This document shows positions 24,013 to 35,574 of a stretch of 64,000 bases of DNA, piece after piece; position 1 is the first letter of the stretch; every line of letters starts with the position of its first letter. The stretch is taken from NCBI GenBank assembly GCA_947034895.1, contig OX344764.1, forward strand, positions 8,060,001 through 8,124,000, given 5' to 3'. Origin of the DNA: Rhytidiadelphus loreus (Eukaryota > Streptophyta > Bryopsida > Hypnales > Hylocomiaceae). Below the pieces are notes generated by a model that did no database searches, was not told the DNA's origin, and saw nothing but the letters and a program-made list of their open reading frames with translations. Made by a program: the position numbers and the translations under genes.

Positions 24013-24430
24013 TCTAAGGTAACATGCTCTAAAAGTGCCCATTTACGGGCTGTTCCACCTTTTTCATATGCTTATGGAGACCGTAAGAATTTTGGATTAT
24101 TTTTCAGAGAAAGACAAATGAATTTGCCAGAGAACCCAAGTGGTTTTGTAATTTTTCAAGCATTTTTGAATTACTTATGGATTTTCAAAGATTTCAGGCG
24201 TAGGCACCTATTTGTAACCATAGGTCTCCCAAAATGCATCCACTTGCAACTTGTAAAGAAATTTGCAGAAATCAAAGACAATGATTGGCTCTTACAATAG
24301 AAAAATAATTTTTCTTTGATGCATTCAATTGCTAAAGCGGTCCATTTAAAGATCACCCCATCTCCATTCTGCACCTAAAAATAGGGTCGGTTTGAAGAAG
24401 ATGGGCGCATTTAGAACACACTACCTTAGA
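24013..24430. mobile_element. Inverted-repeat element (TCTAAGGTA ends), 418 bp, nested in the CACTA-like element
   Basis: The ends TCTAAGGTAACATGCTCTAA and, reversed, TCTAAGGTAGTGTGTTCTAA match at 16 of 20. A truncated inverted copy lies at 14598-14889. Short open frames in it are present on both strands and are not genes. Confidence 0.8.
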
Positions 24431-24717
24431 CCTTTTTGCCATCATATTTGTCACGGAGGTGGTTTAGAACCCTTTTGACATTTGTCCATGTCCTTTGAAT
24501 CATAGTTGTGCATAGCAAGGTCCATGTTGATTTATATCACTTTAAAAATGAGTTTGATAGTATAACTCCCCTAGCCCCTTTGCATCTTCATTTTTGTTTT
24601 TTCCACCTACTAGAATATGTACAACATATTACACATTATATTAACAAATCAAGTGTATAATTGATATGTTCAAAAAAGACAAAAGAGAATCCAAACTTTC
24701 AAAGTGTGCATTTATAT

Positions 24718-24870
24718 CACTACAAGAAAATGGGGGTATAAATGACTTGTCCACAATGACTGCACCAACAACAATGACTACAAATTAGTCATTTTGTAGT
24801 CACTTTGAAGTCATTGTTGTTGGTGCAGTCATTGTGGACAAGTCATTTATACCCCCATTTTCTTGTAGTG
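24718..24870. mobile_element. Miniature CACTA element, 153 bp, perfect ends, TSD TAT
   Basis: It begins CACTACAAGAAAATGGGGG and ends with its exact complement; the arms stay complementary for over 60 bases on each side with a short centre, so it is almost one large palindrome. TAT on both sides (24715-24717 and 24871-24873) is the 3-bp duplication expected of CACTA insertions. CACTACAAGAAAA is the classic plant CACTA terminus and differs from that of the large element around it. Confidence 0.95.
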
Positions 24871-24873
24871 TAT

Positions 24874-26478
24874 TGAACTCCTAAATGCCCATATTAGCCT
24901 ACTCTGCATTCAGTAGATATGCAATAAAGGGCAACTGAAAGACAATTTTGAAATTCTTGTACTTATTCTCATCAATTTAGGTCAATAGTTTGCTCTTGTT
25001 CTCTTGAGTCGATGTCATGGATCAACTTTATGATTGAAGCCCTTTTTTGATTCACCGCTGTTTTATCAAACCAAGGTTTTGTAGGCTGCAACATACAATT
25101 CCAAAACACATTATGTAGCCTACAATTGAACAATTTTCATTCTTCCCACTCTAACTAGGTAGCATATTTGTATGAAACTAATTTCGTAAACTTTAAATAA
25201 TAAAGTGAAAAATAATTAGGAAGGTTAGCAATTAATACAATGAAGAATCTTCTATTGTATATGTGTTGAAATGTATTTAATCTACATGCAAAGGAGCATT
25301 ATATTAAGTTGAAGATGCATTTTGTACTTAAGTATTCTAGTCACTTGTTGACCAAAGTTAGTTCAATACATACAAACTCACTACTAACACAAAGTAAACA
25401 AATAAAATTCTAGACACTCCACTTCATTACAAGTGAGTATGAATTAATCATAAAAAAAACTATCATGGATTCTATTTATCTACTAATCTTCGTTATGTAC
25501 AATCATGTGTAAAAAATTAAAGGGCTTCATAAAAGAGTAATTGTTATAAAATTTATAGATAAAGATTGAATTTTAAATTTTAAATTTATAAAATAAATAA
25601 TTAAAACTAATAAACTAATAAACTATTCTTTATCCAGTGTAGTATGAAATTAAAAAAAAGATCCATGTTCAAATATTTATAAATTACTTTTATTTTGTAT
25701 TTCCCATGCTTCAATTGGTAACTAATATTAATATTAGAGGAGAAATATTCATTTTTTAGCATATATTTCTTATTTAATTAAATAAATAAGAAAAAAAACA
25801 AGATAAATTTGATAAATCACAAATTTTATGAAAAAAATAGGTGAAAAAATATTATATACTTTGAAATGTTAGAAAATGATGAACTTTGATGGAAAAAATG
25901 TAAAGTAGACCTTAGACATTGACCCCTAAATGCATGAGGTACCAAATTATGGTGTCGATAATACTTTGAAATTAAATAAAACCTAACCAAATTTCTATTT
26001 TTAGTAGTTTTTATTTTAGACAAAAAAACTTATTGAATTGTAATTATAGCACCCAAAATCCAATCTCACAAAAGATTGATTATGGTTTTGTTTTTTCAGG
26101 ATTACGTGCAAGAGAATCTATTGCAATCTTTATTGTCTGTATTGTTGAGAGCTTTTGGAAATGACATTTGAAACACACTAAATATTGGAGTTCTTTCCAC
26201 AGTAGAAACTCATTTCAAAAAATTGTATAGTAGATTATAAGAAGCCGTAAATTGATCAAAGTTATGCATATTATATCCTAATCTTGTATTTTTTGGTTGA
26301 CAAATTTTTTTAGATTTGACATATGAAAAGAGGATTGGAAGACTTCAAATCACTTCAAAAAATTTGACAACCTCGTAATAGAACATTATAATCGTAATAG
26401 GACAAATGTAATTGAGAAAAATAATTTCAGTGTACCTACATTGACATCCTCCCAAGGGCACAGAAATTGCTTAATTAT
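24874..26478. other. AT-rich interior of the CACTA-like element, no gene seen
   Basis: Very AT-rich, with no supported coding region. At 25707-25736 the stretch ATGCTTCAATTGGTAACTAATATTA repeats the sequence just outside the left end of the large element (17675-17699), so this short repeat marks both places. Confidence 0.5.
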
Positions 26479-26715
26479 CATGAAATTTTTGTCATGAGAT
26501 CATTTCTATGTTGGTAACATGTGTCTAATTTCAAGCTCAAAAGATTTGCCTAGAAAAAGATATTTGAAATCTACCAACATGTTTAGTTGTGAAATAATTT
26601 CTAACAACAATTTCTGTTGGTAGATTTTGATTATCTTTTTATGGGCAATTCCTTTGAACTTGAAATTACACACATGTTACCAACATAGAAATGATCTCAT
26701 GACAAAAATTTCATG
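26479..26715. repeat. Perfect 46-bp inverted repeat with 145-base loop
   Basis: 26479-26524 is the exact reverse complement of 26670-26715. The matching continues imperfectly inward (ATCTACCAACATG against TGTTGGTAGAT), and a diverged direct copy of the right arm follows to about 26900. It forms part of the right subterminal region. Confidence 0.92.
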
Positions 26716-27009
26716 GCAAAATTTTAATTTCTCAATCTTTGGGAGGGTGTCAAAGTTGATAGCATTGAAATTGTTTCTCTCAACTACACATGTTGGTAGA
26801 TTGTGAATATCTTTTTTTGTGTGAATCTTTGGGCCTTGAAATTTGTCACACATGTTATTAACATAGAGATCATATTGTGGAAAAAAATTCGTGTTAAAAT
26901 AACAATTTTTCAGCCCTAGGGAGGGCATCAAAGATGGCAACAGTGATTGTTTTCTTCCTTGTGAAAGCAAGAAACTGGACCCTACTGTACATACTATTAA
27001 CCACCTAAT

Positions 27010-27350
27010 TTCAAAATCTACCTGGTGCATTTCTTATGTACAAGGAGTGCTCCAGTTCAAACTGGATCTCTAAATCTACCAAATTCTTTAAATCCACCAA
27101 ATTCTTTAAATCTACCAAAGTCATAAAAATCTTTAAATCTACCAAAATCATAAAATGTGCCGAATTCATAAAATCTACCAAGTTATTCAAATCTATCAAA
27201 CTCTCTAAATCTACCCAAATCGTAAAATCTGTTCATTTTTTTCAAATCTACCAAATTTTGAAAAATTTGTGAATCATATTTTTACCCAAAATCCAAAATC
27301 TACCAAACTCTTAATATTGTTCTAAATACTAAACACCGAATCTACCAAAG
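27010..27350 (-). repeat. Right subterminal repeat array (ATCTACCAAA units)
   Basis: About ten copies of AAATCTACCAAA or close variants, spaced 18-50 bases, lie in one orientation; on the minus strand they read TTTGGTAGATTT and so mirror the GTAGAT motifs of the left end. They create Lys/Ser/Thr-rich open frames that are not genes. Confidence 0.85.
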
Positions 27351-27471
27351 TGTTGAAAATGTCATTCAACAGGGGTGGTTTTAATGACATTTCCCCAAAA
27401 CATGGTTGAAATGACATTTTCAAAAAAATGTCATTTCAACATGTCATTAAAACACCCCTTCTGCACTAGTG

Positions 27472-29411
27472 TTCTAATTGTGAATCAATTGTGGGTATTT
27501 CCTTTGCAAGTATCTATTTGGCACTTTTTGTTTGTGATGCAATGTTCGAATGTTGAGTAGCAAGGAGAGGTAGCTGACTTTCTGGAATTGTTGGTAGCAA
27601 TGGATTCTGGAGCATGTGAAAGTTGTGAGTGAGAAGTTTATGAGCTTTAGCATCTAAAAGCGGCCTGTTCCGAGTGTTACCTTTTATCATGAGCAAGTTT
27701 TTGCTTATTATTTTTTCCTGCAACTCCAAGTTCTGCTTTTAGTATTTGTGGTTACACCAATCTCTGAAGCATTTGAATACTCTTATTAACCCTAACTTAG
27801 GGTTTTATTCCATGTGTACAGACATACTGAATATAAGTTACATTAAAACATTGCCCTGGCTGCCGACCTCATTCTGAATCTTTTTTTTACCACATTGGTT
27901 AGTCTATGTTGTGGAGTATATTTTTGTTTGATTTTTTTGAACTGCATGTGCTGAAATTACTAACATAATGTGTGTTTTGAATTCCAAAATCTGTGACTAG
28001 CTTCAAAGGGTTACTGAGCTCAATCTTCCTGTTGAGCTGTGTGCACTGCTGAGTGTTTTTTGCAACTGAGAATCTGTTGAGCTCCTTTATTGCTTGCTTC
28101 CATGTTTATACAAGATGTTTATGCAGCATGTTTTTGATAGATTCTCATTTTCCTCAAAAGTGATTGAAATGGGTGCCTGGGTGGATTCAACTTTGAATGT
28201 GCAGAAACAAAGCTGCACTTAAGTCACTACTTTTTGCAGATTTCATATTTTGACTGGCTAGCCATATTAATTACTCAAAATACTAAGAAGTCCTACTTTG
28301 ATGCAATTGTCACTCTTGAATTGGCTACTTAGACATAGCATTTTGTCTAACTAACCCTGTAGTCGCTAATATGGACCAAAACTATGATCAATGTTGGTGT
28401 CCTCATAGGTTTATTTGTATATTTTGGGTCATTAGCAAAAGAACGCATTTTTAGGTTCGATTGTTCTAATTAGTGTATGATGTACTATTTTATAGGTTAA
28501 GAATAGAATTTTTGCCAAAAACATTCATTAGAATTGTGTGGAGATAGATAACAATGAGAATACAACTACTGTACTGAGATGAGACTCCTAAACAAAGAAA
28601 AATAATCAAATGTTGTTGGCGTGAGCTTTATTTTCTAATTGTCGAGAGTCACACCCGCTAAAAAGTTCCAAACGTTGCGGCTCCAACAAACCTTTGTGAT
28701 CAATTTTTTTAGCACCACAAAGTTCAATTCCGCCTTCCATTCCCAGGACAGAAGCTGCAATCTTGCCTTCCGTTGGCGGCCTGAATCAGGATGCTGAAGG
28801 CAAGTATTGTATATCTGCAGAGAGTTTAATACTCATCAGTAAATGCTTTCAAAAAATTGCAGCATGACATTAACCATCATATAACCCCCAAATGCCCAAA
28901 TGGACCAAAGTGGACGCTTCCTTCATAGGAATTGACGGAATCATTCAAAAAGCTTCAAAGAAGATACAACATTTAGCAATAGAAGAAGAAATTATACCCC
29001 ACATTTTTTAACAATAGAAATATGTTTCAAAATTTCATATAACCAACTATTGGCTCTCAAAGTGGACTTTAGTTTGGGCGCTTGGCATTAATACTTTGGA
29101 TGAATGAGAAGTTATTTCAACAAAACATTAGCTTAGAAGTTAATGAACTTCAGTGTCATCTTGACAAAGAGGTAGATCGCTGTATAGCTACGAGTATCCA
29201 AAATACAAAAACAAAGCGATCCCTACCGAAGCTAAAAAAAGGTTGAAATACCACTGTCCTGTCAAAGCAACGTAGCGCATTTTACAGCATCACAATTGTA
29301 GAGAGCTAAAAATTGAAATTGAAATTTGAAAAGGGAAATGGCTTACCTCTCAGCCCCCATTTAAACCCGCGAGAAAAAAAAGTACATGGAAACTATCAGG
29401 TGGTACTGGAT
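27472..29411. other. Intergenic region downstream of ETFB, no gene seen
   Basis: No frame is convincing; the 71-codon minus-strand frame at 27514-27729 matches nothing I recognise. The last few hundred bases should include the ETFB 3' UTR on the minus strand. Confidence 0.5.
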
Positions 29412-31856
29412 CTATATAACATGCGCCTCATTCTTCAGCTTGTCCAAAAGTTCATCCACGGAAGCCACCATCACTCCTGCTTTACGTTTAGCTGGTTCCA
29501 CTACCTCCACAATCCGCAAGTCTGAACTGATTTCCACTCCAAGCTGCTCCGGGGTCACTTGGCTGATGGGCTTCTTCTTGGCTTTCATGATATTAGGCAG
29601 AGTGGCGTAACGAGGCTGGTTCAACCGTAGATCAGCCCTACAATCATCATCCAAGCGATGTAAGTATCTTCTGACAGGCAGTCCAAGAGTATTAAACAAC
29701 GGTCTACATCAATAATAACTAAGCAGAACCAAATCCGCATTCTCTCAATTCATTTAACCATTGATTCGAAGCCGCATTGAATGAATCATGAAGAAGATTG
29801 GCTACAGCATAACAAGTCTACATCATCGAAGAAGCACAACTCCTAACAGAATCTGCAGCAGGTTTTCCATTTGCATAGAATGTAAGACACATATAAATAT
29901 AATTTACAGGTACGCATAAGATACGACATTAAAATTTGGCTAATAAAGTGTACGGTGTTTTCGAGTTCGGAAGATACTAACGAGACAACAGCAGGCAATT
30001 GCAGCTTCAGACTCTCCAGTCCACCATCCACTTCCCGTTCAACAATCACTGCACTGGAGTCTTTCTCCATTGACACCTGCACACAAAATGTCCATACACC
30101 ATTGACGGATCACCACCGGAACCTTACCGGCAGGCAAATAAAAGTCGCCTTTCAGCCTTAAAAGTATCATATTATACAGTATGAAAAGACAGTTTGACAA
30201 ATTAACCAAATTAACCAAGAGGACAAGCCCAACAGGGACAAAGATGGGTGTTTACAGACCTTGGACGCGAATGTGGCTTGTGGCCACTGCAACAAGCCAG
30301 CAACCATCTGCCCAGTCTGGTTAGCATCATCGTCAATGGCCTGCAACAACGAGATGTAACTATTCTATTAATTCTCCACAAAAGTTCATAACATTCTAAT
30401 GCAGTTGGCAATGTGCACCCTTCTCCACCGTATAGAAATGGTAAATCACCGTATAATCAAATTGGAAAAAAAATTCAATCACTTAGACCACTTGGCACAT
30501 AGAGCTCGAAATGTCTAAACAATTGAGAATGTGGCTGTGCAACGTCTGTCATGAGCTCAAGATTAAGCGTTCAAAAGGGATCTAGATGACCAGTTTCATG
30601 ACCAGTTTCAAGGACAGCTCAAGAATGTTATGATCAATACGAAGAGCTGGAACATTCTAACCATTAGGAGAACAATTGAACTTGCCTGTTTTCCAAGCAA
30701 AAGCATGTTCGGTTTTTCAGACTCAGCAAGGCTTCGCAGTAGTTTTGCCACAGCCAAAGGGTAGAGCGTCTCAGTGGTGGACACATGAATAGCCCGGTCC
30801 GCACCCATGGCCAGCCCAGTGCGCAATGTGTCAGTGCAATGAGGCCCTCCCATTGAGACCACCACCACTTCTTTGGCATGGCCGGCCTCACGCAGCCGCA
30901 ACGCCTCCTCCAGCGCTATCTCACAGAACGGGTTCATAGCCATCTTCACATTTGTGGTTTCCACTCCAGTCTGGTTGGCAACCAATTCAAAATATTCATC
31001 TCCCCATTTTATATCAATTCAGAGTATCATAGCATTATCAATCAATTATAGTGATGTCCTTTGGCCTCGTACTCTCCAAAAGACCCTAATTGTGCGGTTT
31101 CACTAGCCACTTTAATAAAAATCCTTGCTCAGGAATCTAAAGCAGGAATACTCAGAATTTGACGAGGTGTCGGAAAATTCCTAGCTTATGGAATAATACA
31201 TCAATAGCATTTAAACCCCGTCGTTTAGAGTACTGTATTCTCACTGTATAAACGGTAGTTGAATAACAATACAAGTATTAACGCAGAATAAAGCTGTAAA
31301 AACATGATGATCTTCATTCAATCTATGTTTTGTTATTTCTCTTACAATGAATATCTCATGTGGTAGACACAAGGAAATATATGTACATAAACCTAGAAAG
31401 GACTCCTCGATCATTTGACGACTAACCCTAATCCCAAGGTTTTGATAACTCTGTCCTCCCAATCCCCTCCTGGAGTACTTGGGATAGGCTCCCATCTCCA
31501 GGTGCAAAAGATGGGAGGATCTGCTTATCTCTAGGTGCTTAAGATGGCAAGGCCTCTTCAATTGAGATGCTTACAAAATTTTGTCTCCTCAGCCTCCAGA
31601 TTCAAAGGTTTAGTTCAGCTTTAGATGAAACCACTCTTGCAAGGTACACTACTGCAAAGAATTTGCATAATTCTAGGTGACGGAGGAGATTTGCTCGCTA
31701 ATTAGCTGGCTCTCCAGTTAAGCTAATTAACATCCTAAACCACATGTCGACAAAGAAGCCATGTGAAGCAATTTTAGGGCAACTCACCTTGTCAGCTTTG
31801 ACGCGGATTTTCACGGCGTAATCAATGACTCGCTTGACGGCCACCATGATCTTCAT
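29412..31856 (-). CDS. ETFB: Electron transfer flavoprotein subunit beta
   Basis: Five exons on the minus strand: 31788-31856, 30686-30970, 30260-30340, 29982-30076 and 29412-29637, joining in frame to 251 residues, the usual size for plant ETF-beta. It starts [20 protein letters not shown], matching the family start exactly, and has no added presequence. Further family marks are [35 protein letters not shown] (the AMP/FAD-binding region), and [20 protein letters not shown]. The protein pairs with ETF-alpha in the mitochondrial matrix and passes electrons from acyl-CoA-type dehydrogenases (branched-chain amino acid and phytol breakdown) to ETF-ubiquinone oxidoreductase. Intron 2 has a GC donor (CAG|GCAAGT at 30685); the others are GT-AG. 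The gene looks intact. Confidence 0.97.
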
Positions 31857-33354
31857 CTTTGCACAAATGTACTACTGCTGCTGCCCCTAAAATCCAAACC
31901 TGCAACGATACAGACGCCGTTACCAAAACATACGATAAAAGCAGAGCATTCCAATCTCGCAAAAGATACCCACACCTAATTCCAACCCTTACCCAAAAGC
32001 AATCCCAATAAGTTTTTCCCAAAGAGCCTAGGATTGACTGCAGATACACCTACAATCAGCAATGTGAATATTCACAATTTTTACATACAATGTCCAGAAA
32101 ACACATGCCAACATGCATTGCGATTCTCTGCCAATTGTCAACAAAACCCAACAGAAAAAACAAGGCAATCTAATAATTGAAAATATGCCCAGATACGCTC
32201 TCTAAAGATTGTCAGAGTGATTGATTTACTTCACATCACTTATAAAAATCGATAGCTCATTCATTCGGTGTCCAATAAACACGTGCTACCATGCGTTGGA
32301 ATTCTCTTCTTATTGTCAAGCAAAAACTAAGGAAGTCGAATAACTAGAACCATGCGCAGATGCTAATTAGGTCACCATACCTTACATCACCCGCAGATTG
32401 ACTGATACGCGAATACCAATTACAGCAATCCTCCGACAGAAGTCGAAATTCCAGAATCGGGTGATACGATTCTACACCTCGCAGTTGGAAAGAGCATGCA
32501 AAATTGAGTATGAAATCGACAATGAAATTGGGTATGAAACTGCAATATGAAATTGGGTGCGCTGGAATTGGAAATCAGCTTGTGGGGAGGATTGCAAGCG
32601 CAATCCAATGCGGAGAAGAATATTGCAGCGATGGAGCCGACGACGTTGTGCGATCGTGCTGGTGCTTGCGTGGATGTGACATATCATCGAGAAATCCACG
32701 TGGAGGTGATGAAGGGACGACGTGGCACGATAAGATGGGTGCATGAGTTTTGCTTCTCTTCGACGCACTTTAAGTGCTTAAAAAAACAACTTAAAATATA
32801 ATTGGAAAATGGCTACCCGTATATCATTGATTCACAATAGAAATAGAAACATAGGTCTTACAAGAAGTGTATAGAAAAAAAAGTTATATAATCTTTCTTC
32901 TTATTAACATATATGGAGTATTATGGTTTATATATATTTTTTGAAGCTTTGTCAATGAATATTAATTGTATGAAGTACACTATTTGAAGCAATCATCATC
33001 CACCTAATGAATGGTTGAGTAATGGGTAAGGGAATAAATCATAGGTGATGATGTTTAAAGTAGGAAGTATGACTTTTGAAACTAATATTTGTAGCCAATG
33101 ACAAAAGTATAATCATTTTTCAAACCATTTTTCAATTGTTCATAGATGTAGGGTATGCAAGTAAGTACAACATCAATCATCCTCATCTTGAACTTCAAGT
33201 CAAACATGGGACCTTCAATGAATAAACTCTTCATGCATGCCAACCATCTAAATAGTCAAAGTTAATTTTCTTTGTAGTATGTGCAAGAAAAATAATGGAA
33301 AATCAATTTTCTATATAAAAGAAAGTTTATTTATTGATTGTTGTAATTCCACTA
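31857..33354. other. 5' flank of ETFB, no gene seen
   Basis: The first 900 bases are moderate in G and C and probably hold the promoter and 5' UTR of ETFB, possibly with a 5' UTR intron. Overlapping open frames on both strands at 32420-32800 match no known protein. From 32800 the sequence is AT-rich without recognisable features. Confidence 0.5.
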
Positions 33355-33789
33355 CACTAAATAGGGGTAGTCACACCTTCTTCACTTGGCACTTGGAGAA
33401 TGGAGAATGGAAATGTGGCGGCTTGGGGTTGGTTTCATGTTGGTAGAATATACTTAATTGGATATATCTTCCGTACTCCTAGTCTTCACCTCCCGAAGTG
33501 AAGATTGGGAGTGCAGAAGATATATCCATCTAAGAATATTCCTTTGTGCTCTACACTTTTACCTTTCATTGCCACTTTACCTTTGTTGTTGCTGATTTTC
33601 CTCCAACTTTACGTCTAATCTTAGGTTTAGGTAACCACTTTTTTCATTCTCCACTCTCAACACATCTTTTAGGGGGTGTCACACCTTCTTCACTCACCAT
33701 GGCTTCCTATTGGCTCTTCCAAACCTTCACCAAATTCTCATTCTCCATTCTCCAAGTGCAAAGTGAAGGTGTGACTACCCCTAATAGTG
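33355..33789. mobile_element. CACTA-type MITE, 435 bp, with central hairpin
   Basis: The left end CACTAAATAGGGGTAGTCAC, continuing ACCTTCTTCACTT, pairs with the right end (reversed CACTATTAGGGGTAGTCAC, continuing ACCTTCACTTTGC) and both lead into CTTGGAGAATGGAGAATG. A hairpin lies in the middle (GGATATATCTTC at 33460 against 33516-33527). The flanking triplets do not match, so the exact borders are uncertain. Confidence 0.72.
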
Positions 33790-34026
33790 AAATTAGGTTA
33801 CCTTAACAATCAAGCTACCTTACCCACAAAAGTCACCTCATGACTCACCACTTGTTTACATGTAGGTGCATGCAACTCTCTAAGTGTATTCTTGATATCA
33901 ATGTTTGCTAATTTTTTTTTTTAAAGTTTACTGCAATAATTATTGATGAAAAATACTACAATAATAGTAAATATATATAGTGTAAAATGTCAAGGAATTA
34001 GTGAGGGGCAACCTAATTTCACTATT
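33787..34026. repeat. Inverted repeat (GTGAAATTAGGTT) abutting the MITE
   Basis: GTGAAATTAGGTT (33787-33799) recurs inverted at 34014-34026; the outer flanks CCTAATA and TATTTAGG are also related. It may be a second small element using the terminus of the first, or a remnant of a larger one. Confidence 0.55.
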
Positions 34027-34034
34027 TAGGGTTG

Positions 34035-35574
34035 TGCATAACTTTTATTCTATTTTTATTATGTTTTTTGGTATTTCCAAAATACAAACATCCAAGTTGT
34101 GCATAATCCAGATCCCCACCAATCCCCACACCAGCAAAGAAAATAAAAGTTGTGCATAACAGAATTACATCACCCAGCAAAGTCCAAAGCAGCGTTCCCT
34201 AAAGTGGCTAATTTTCGCTTGGTTTCTACCTAGATTTTGAAGGTGCTAAATGTACATTGTAGAATTTCTTGGAAAAATGGGGTTTTGAGCAGTATAAATA
34301 ATGTTGTGGGCGAACGGATGCAAACCTGCATACGTGTTTTCTTTTCTATTAGCGTTCATCCCTTCCCAGTTGAAATTAGGGTTAGCAATAAACTTACCTG
34401 CGTCGTTGGATTTGAGCAAGTTGGCTCCATCGTGGCCGTTGATGTCGCAGCAGCGTCCTGCCTGTTGCCCTCAACTTTCGCAAGTTGTCTTCTCCGCATC
34501 AGCGTCATGTGTAGCAGCAGTGCAGCACTTGAGGAGCACTCAGTAGCTAGCAGTCCAACACTTGAGGAGTACTCAGTATTTTGCTTGGATTCGCCTAATT
34601 GCCTCTATCAATTGTGCATTCAATGTGTTTTGAATAGTTGGTTGTTCGCCTGTTTCGTTTCCAATTTTCCATTGCTTGAATGCTTGTGCAATGTGCATCC
34701 AGCCATCCACTGCATTGTGGGATATTGGGATTCGTGGCTTGGGTTTAGGGCTTTAGGCCTGTAGGATTTACTGCCTTTCATTGCGCGTCGCCATTTCAAG
34801 AAATTGGGTTTTGGGAATCGGGATTCGGGAGCGCCAATTCCTGTATGTTTTGAAAATCTGAGAGACGTTTCGCCTGAAATCTTCAACTATCTCCCACGCA
34901 TTCATTCCAATCTGAAAATGGAGCTTGCTTGAATGCCTGCCAGGACTCCAGGAGTGCCAGCAATCGATGGATCGTGGTGCGGTGCCGGTCACTGCGGTCA
35001 CTGCGGTGGACTGAATTTCGTGTGTACAGGTTCAAATTGGGGACGGGTTGCCGGCGCGGGTGGCGGATTGGCGGTCTCGCGGTGTCTTGCGTGAGCGACC
35101 CAGGCAGGCAGGCAATTTCCTTTTAAGTGAATGTGTTCACGATTGAACCTACATCTGCGCTTGCTAAGTCGACAACTCGACATCGCCTGCATTGAGAGCC
35201 CCCTCCCCTTCCTTCCAATTGTTTTCTTCACGCTGGTGTTTGCTTTTGCGTGTTTGTGTTGCCTTCGTGTTTTGTTGGTGTTGTTTTGCGGTGTTGTCTT
35301 CTTGGGGTGTAGGCGCAGGATTGGAAACTCGCGAATTGAGATTGAAGAATGGCACCAAAACTGCGGCTGCTAGAGAATTTTCGCGTGAGGACGTTCGGGT
35401 CTTCACGCAACAGTCATGGGTTGGGCAAGTATTTGCCTGCGCTTGAGTCTGTCCAAGTCATCTCGAAGACTCGCTTAATTGATTCCATTGCTGGTCCGTT
35501 TCCACAATTTCCGTCTCTATCTGAGGCAACTGTTGTGTCGGGGGACGGGGGTACTTCCGAATCCAGCACTTGAG
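34035..35574. other. Upstream region of the hAT-type gene; G+C richer island, no clear gene
   Basis: From about 34300 the base composition rises well above the AT-rich surroundings and many overlapping open frames appear on both strands, none recognisable. It ends where the hAT reading frame begins. The likeliest reading is leader or promoter sequence of that element or an older, decayed gene. Confidence 0.4.

Larger units (their letters stand above)
17695..27471. mobile_element. Composite CACTA (En/Spm)-like element of about 9.8 kb carrying host gene pieces
   Basis: The right end, read inward, is CACTAGTGCAGAAGGGGTGT followed by TTTAATGACAT; the left end is TATTAGTACAAAAGGGGTGT followed by the same TTTAATGACAT. 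Next to the ends are GTAGAT subterminal repeats, on the plus strand at the left and on the minus strand at the right, the arrangement bound by TNPA in known CACTA elements. Inside are a six-exon gene (19279-21198), a kinesin-9 fragment, a CHMP1 pseudogene and smaller nested elements. No TNPD-type transposase was recognised, so it would need one in trans. Weak points: the left terminus departs from CACTA at two of the first three bases, and the flanking triplets (TAA and TTC) are not a duplication, so one end may be rearranged or the ends may belong to two related elements. Confidence 0.65.

Noticed and set aside
27036..27272. Lys/Ser/Thr-rich 78-codon frame
   Set aside because: Translation of the ATCTACCAAA subterminal repeat array.
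34237..34764. 175-codon plus-strand frame upstream of the hAT relic
   Set aside because: No recognisable domain, overlapped by equally long frames in other phases, and no supporting splice pattern.
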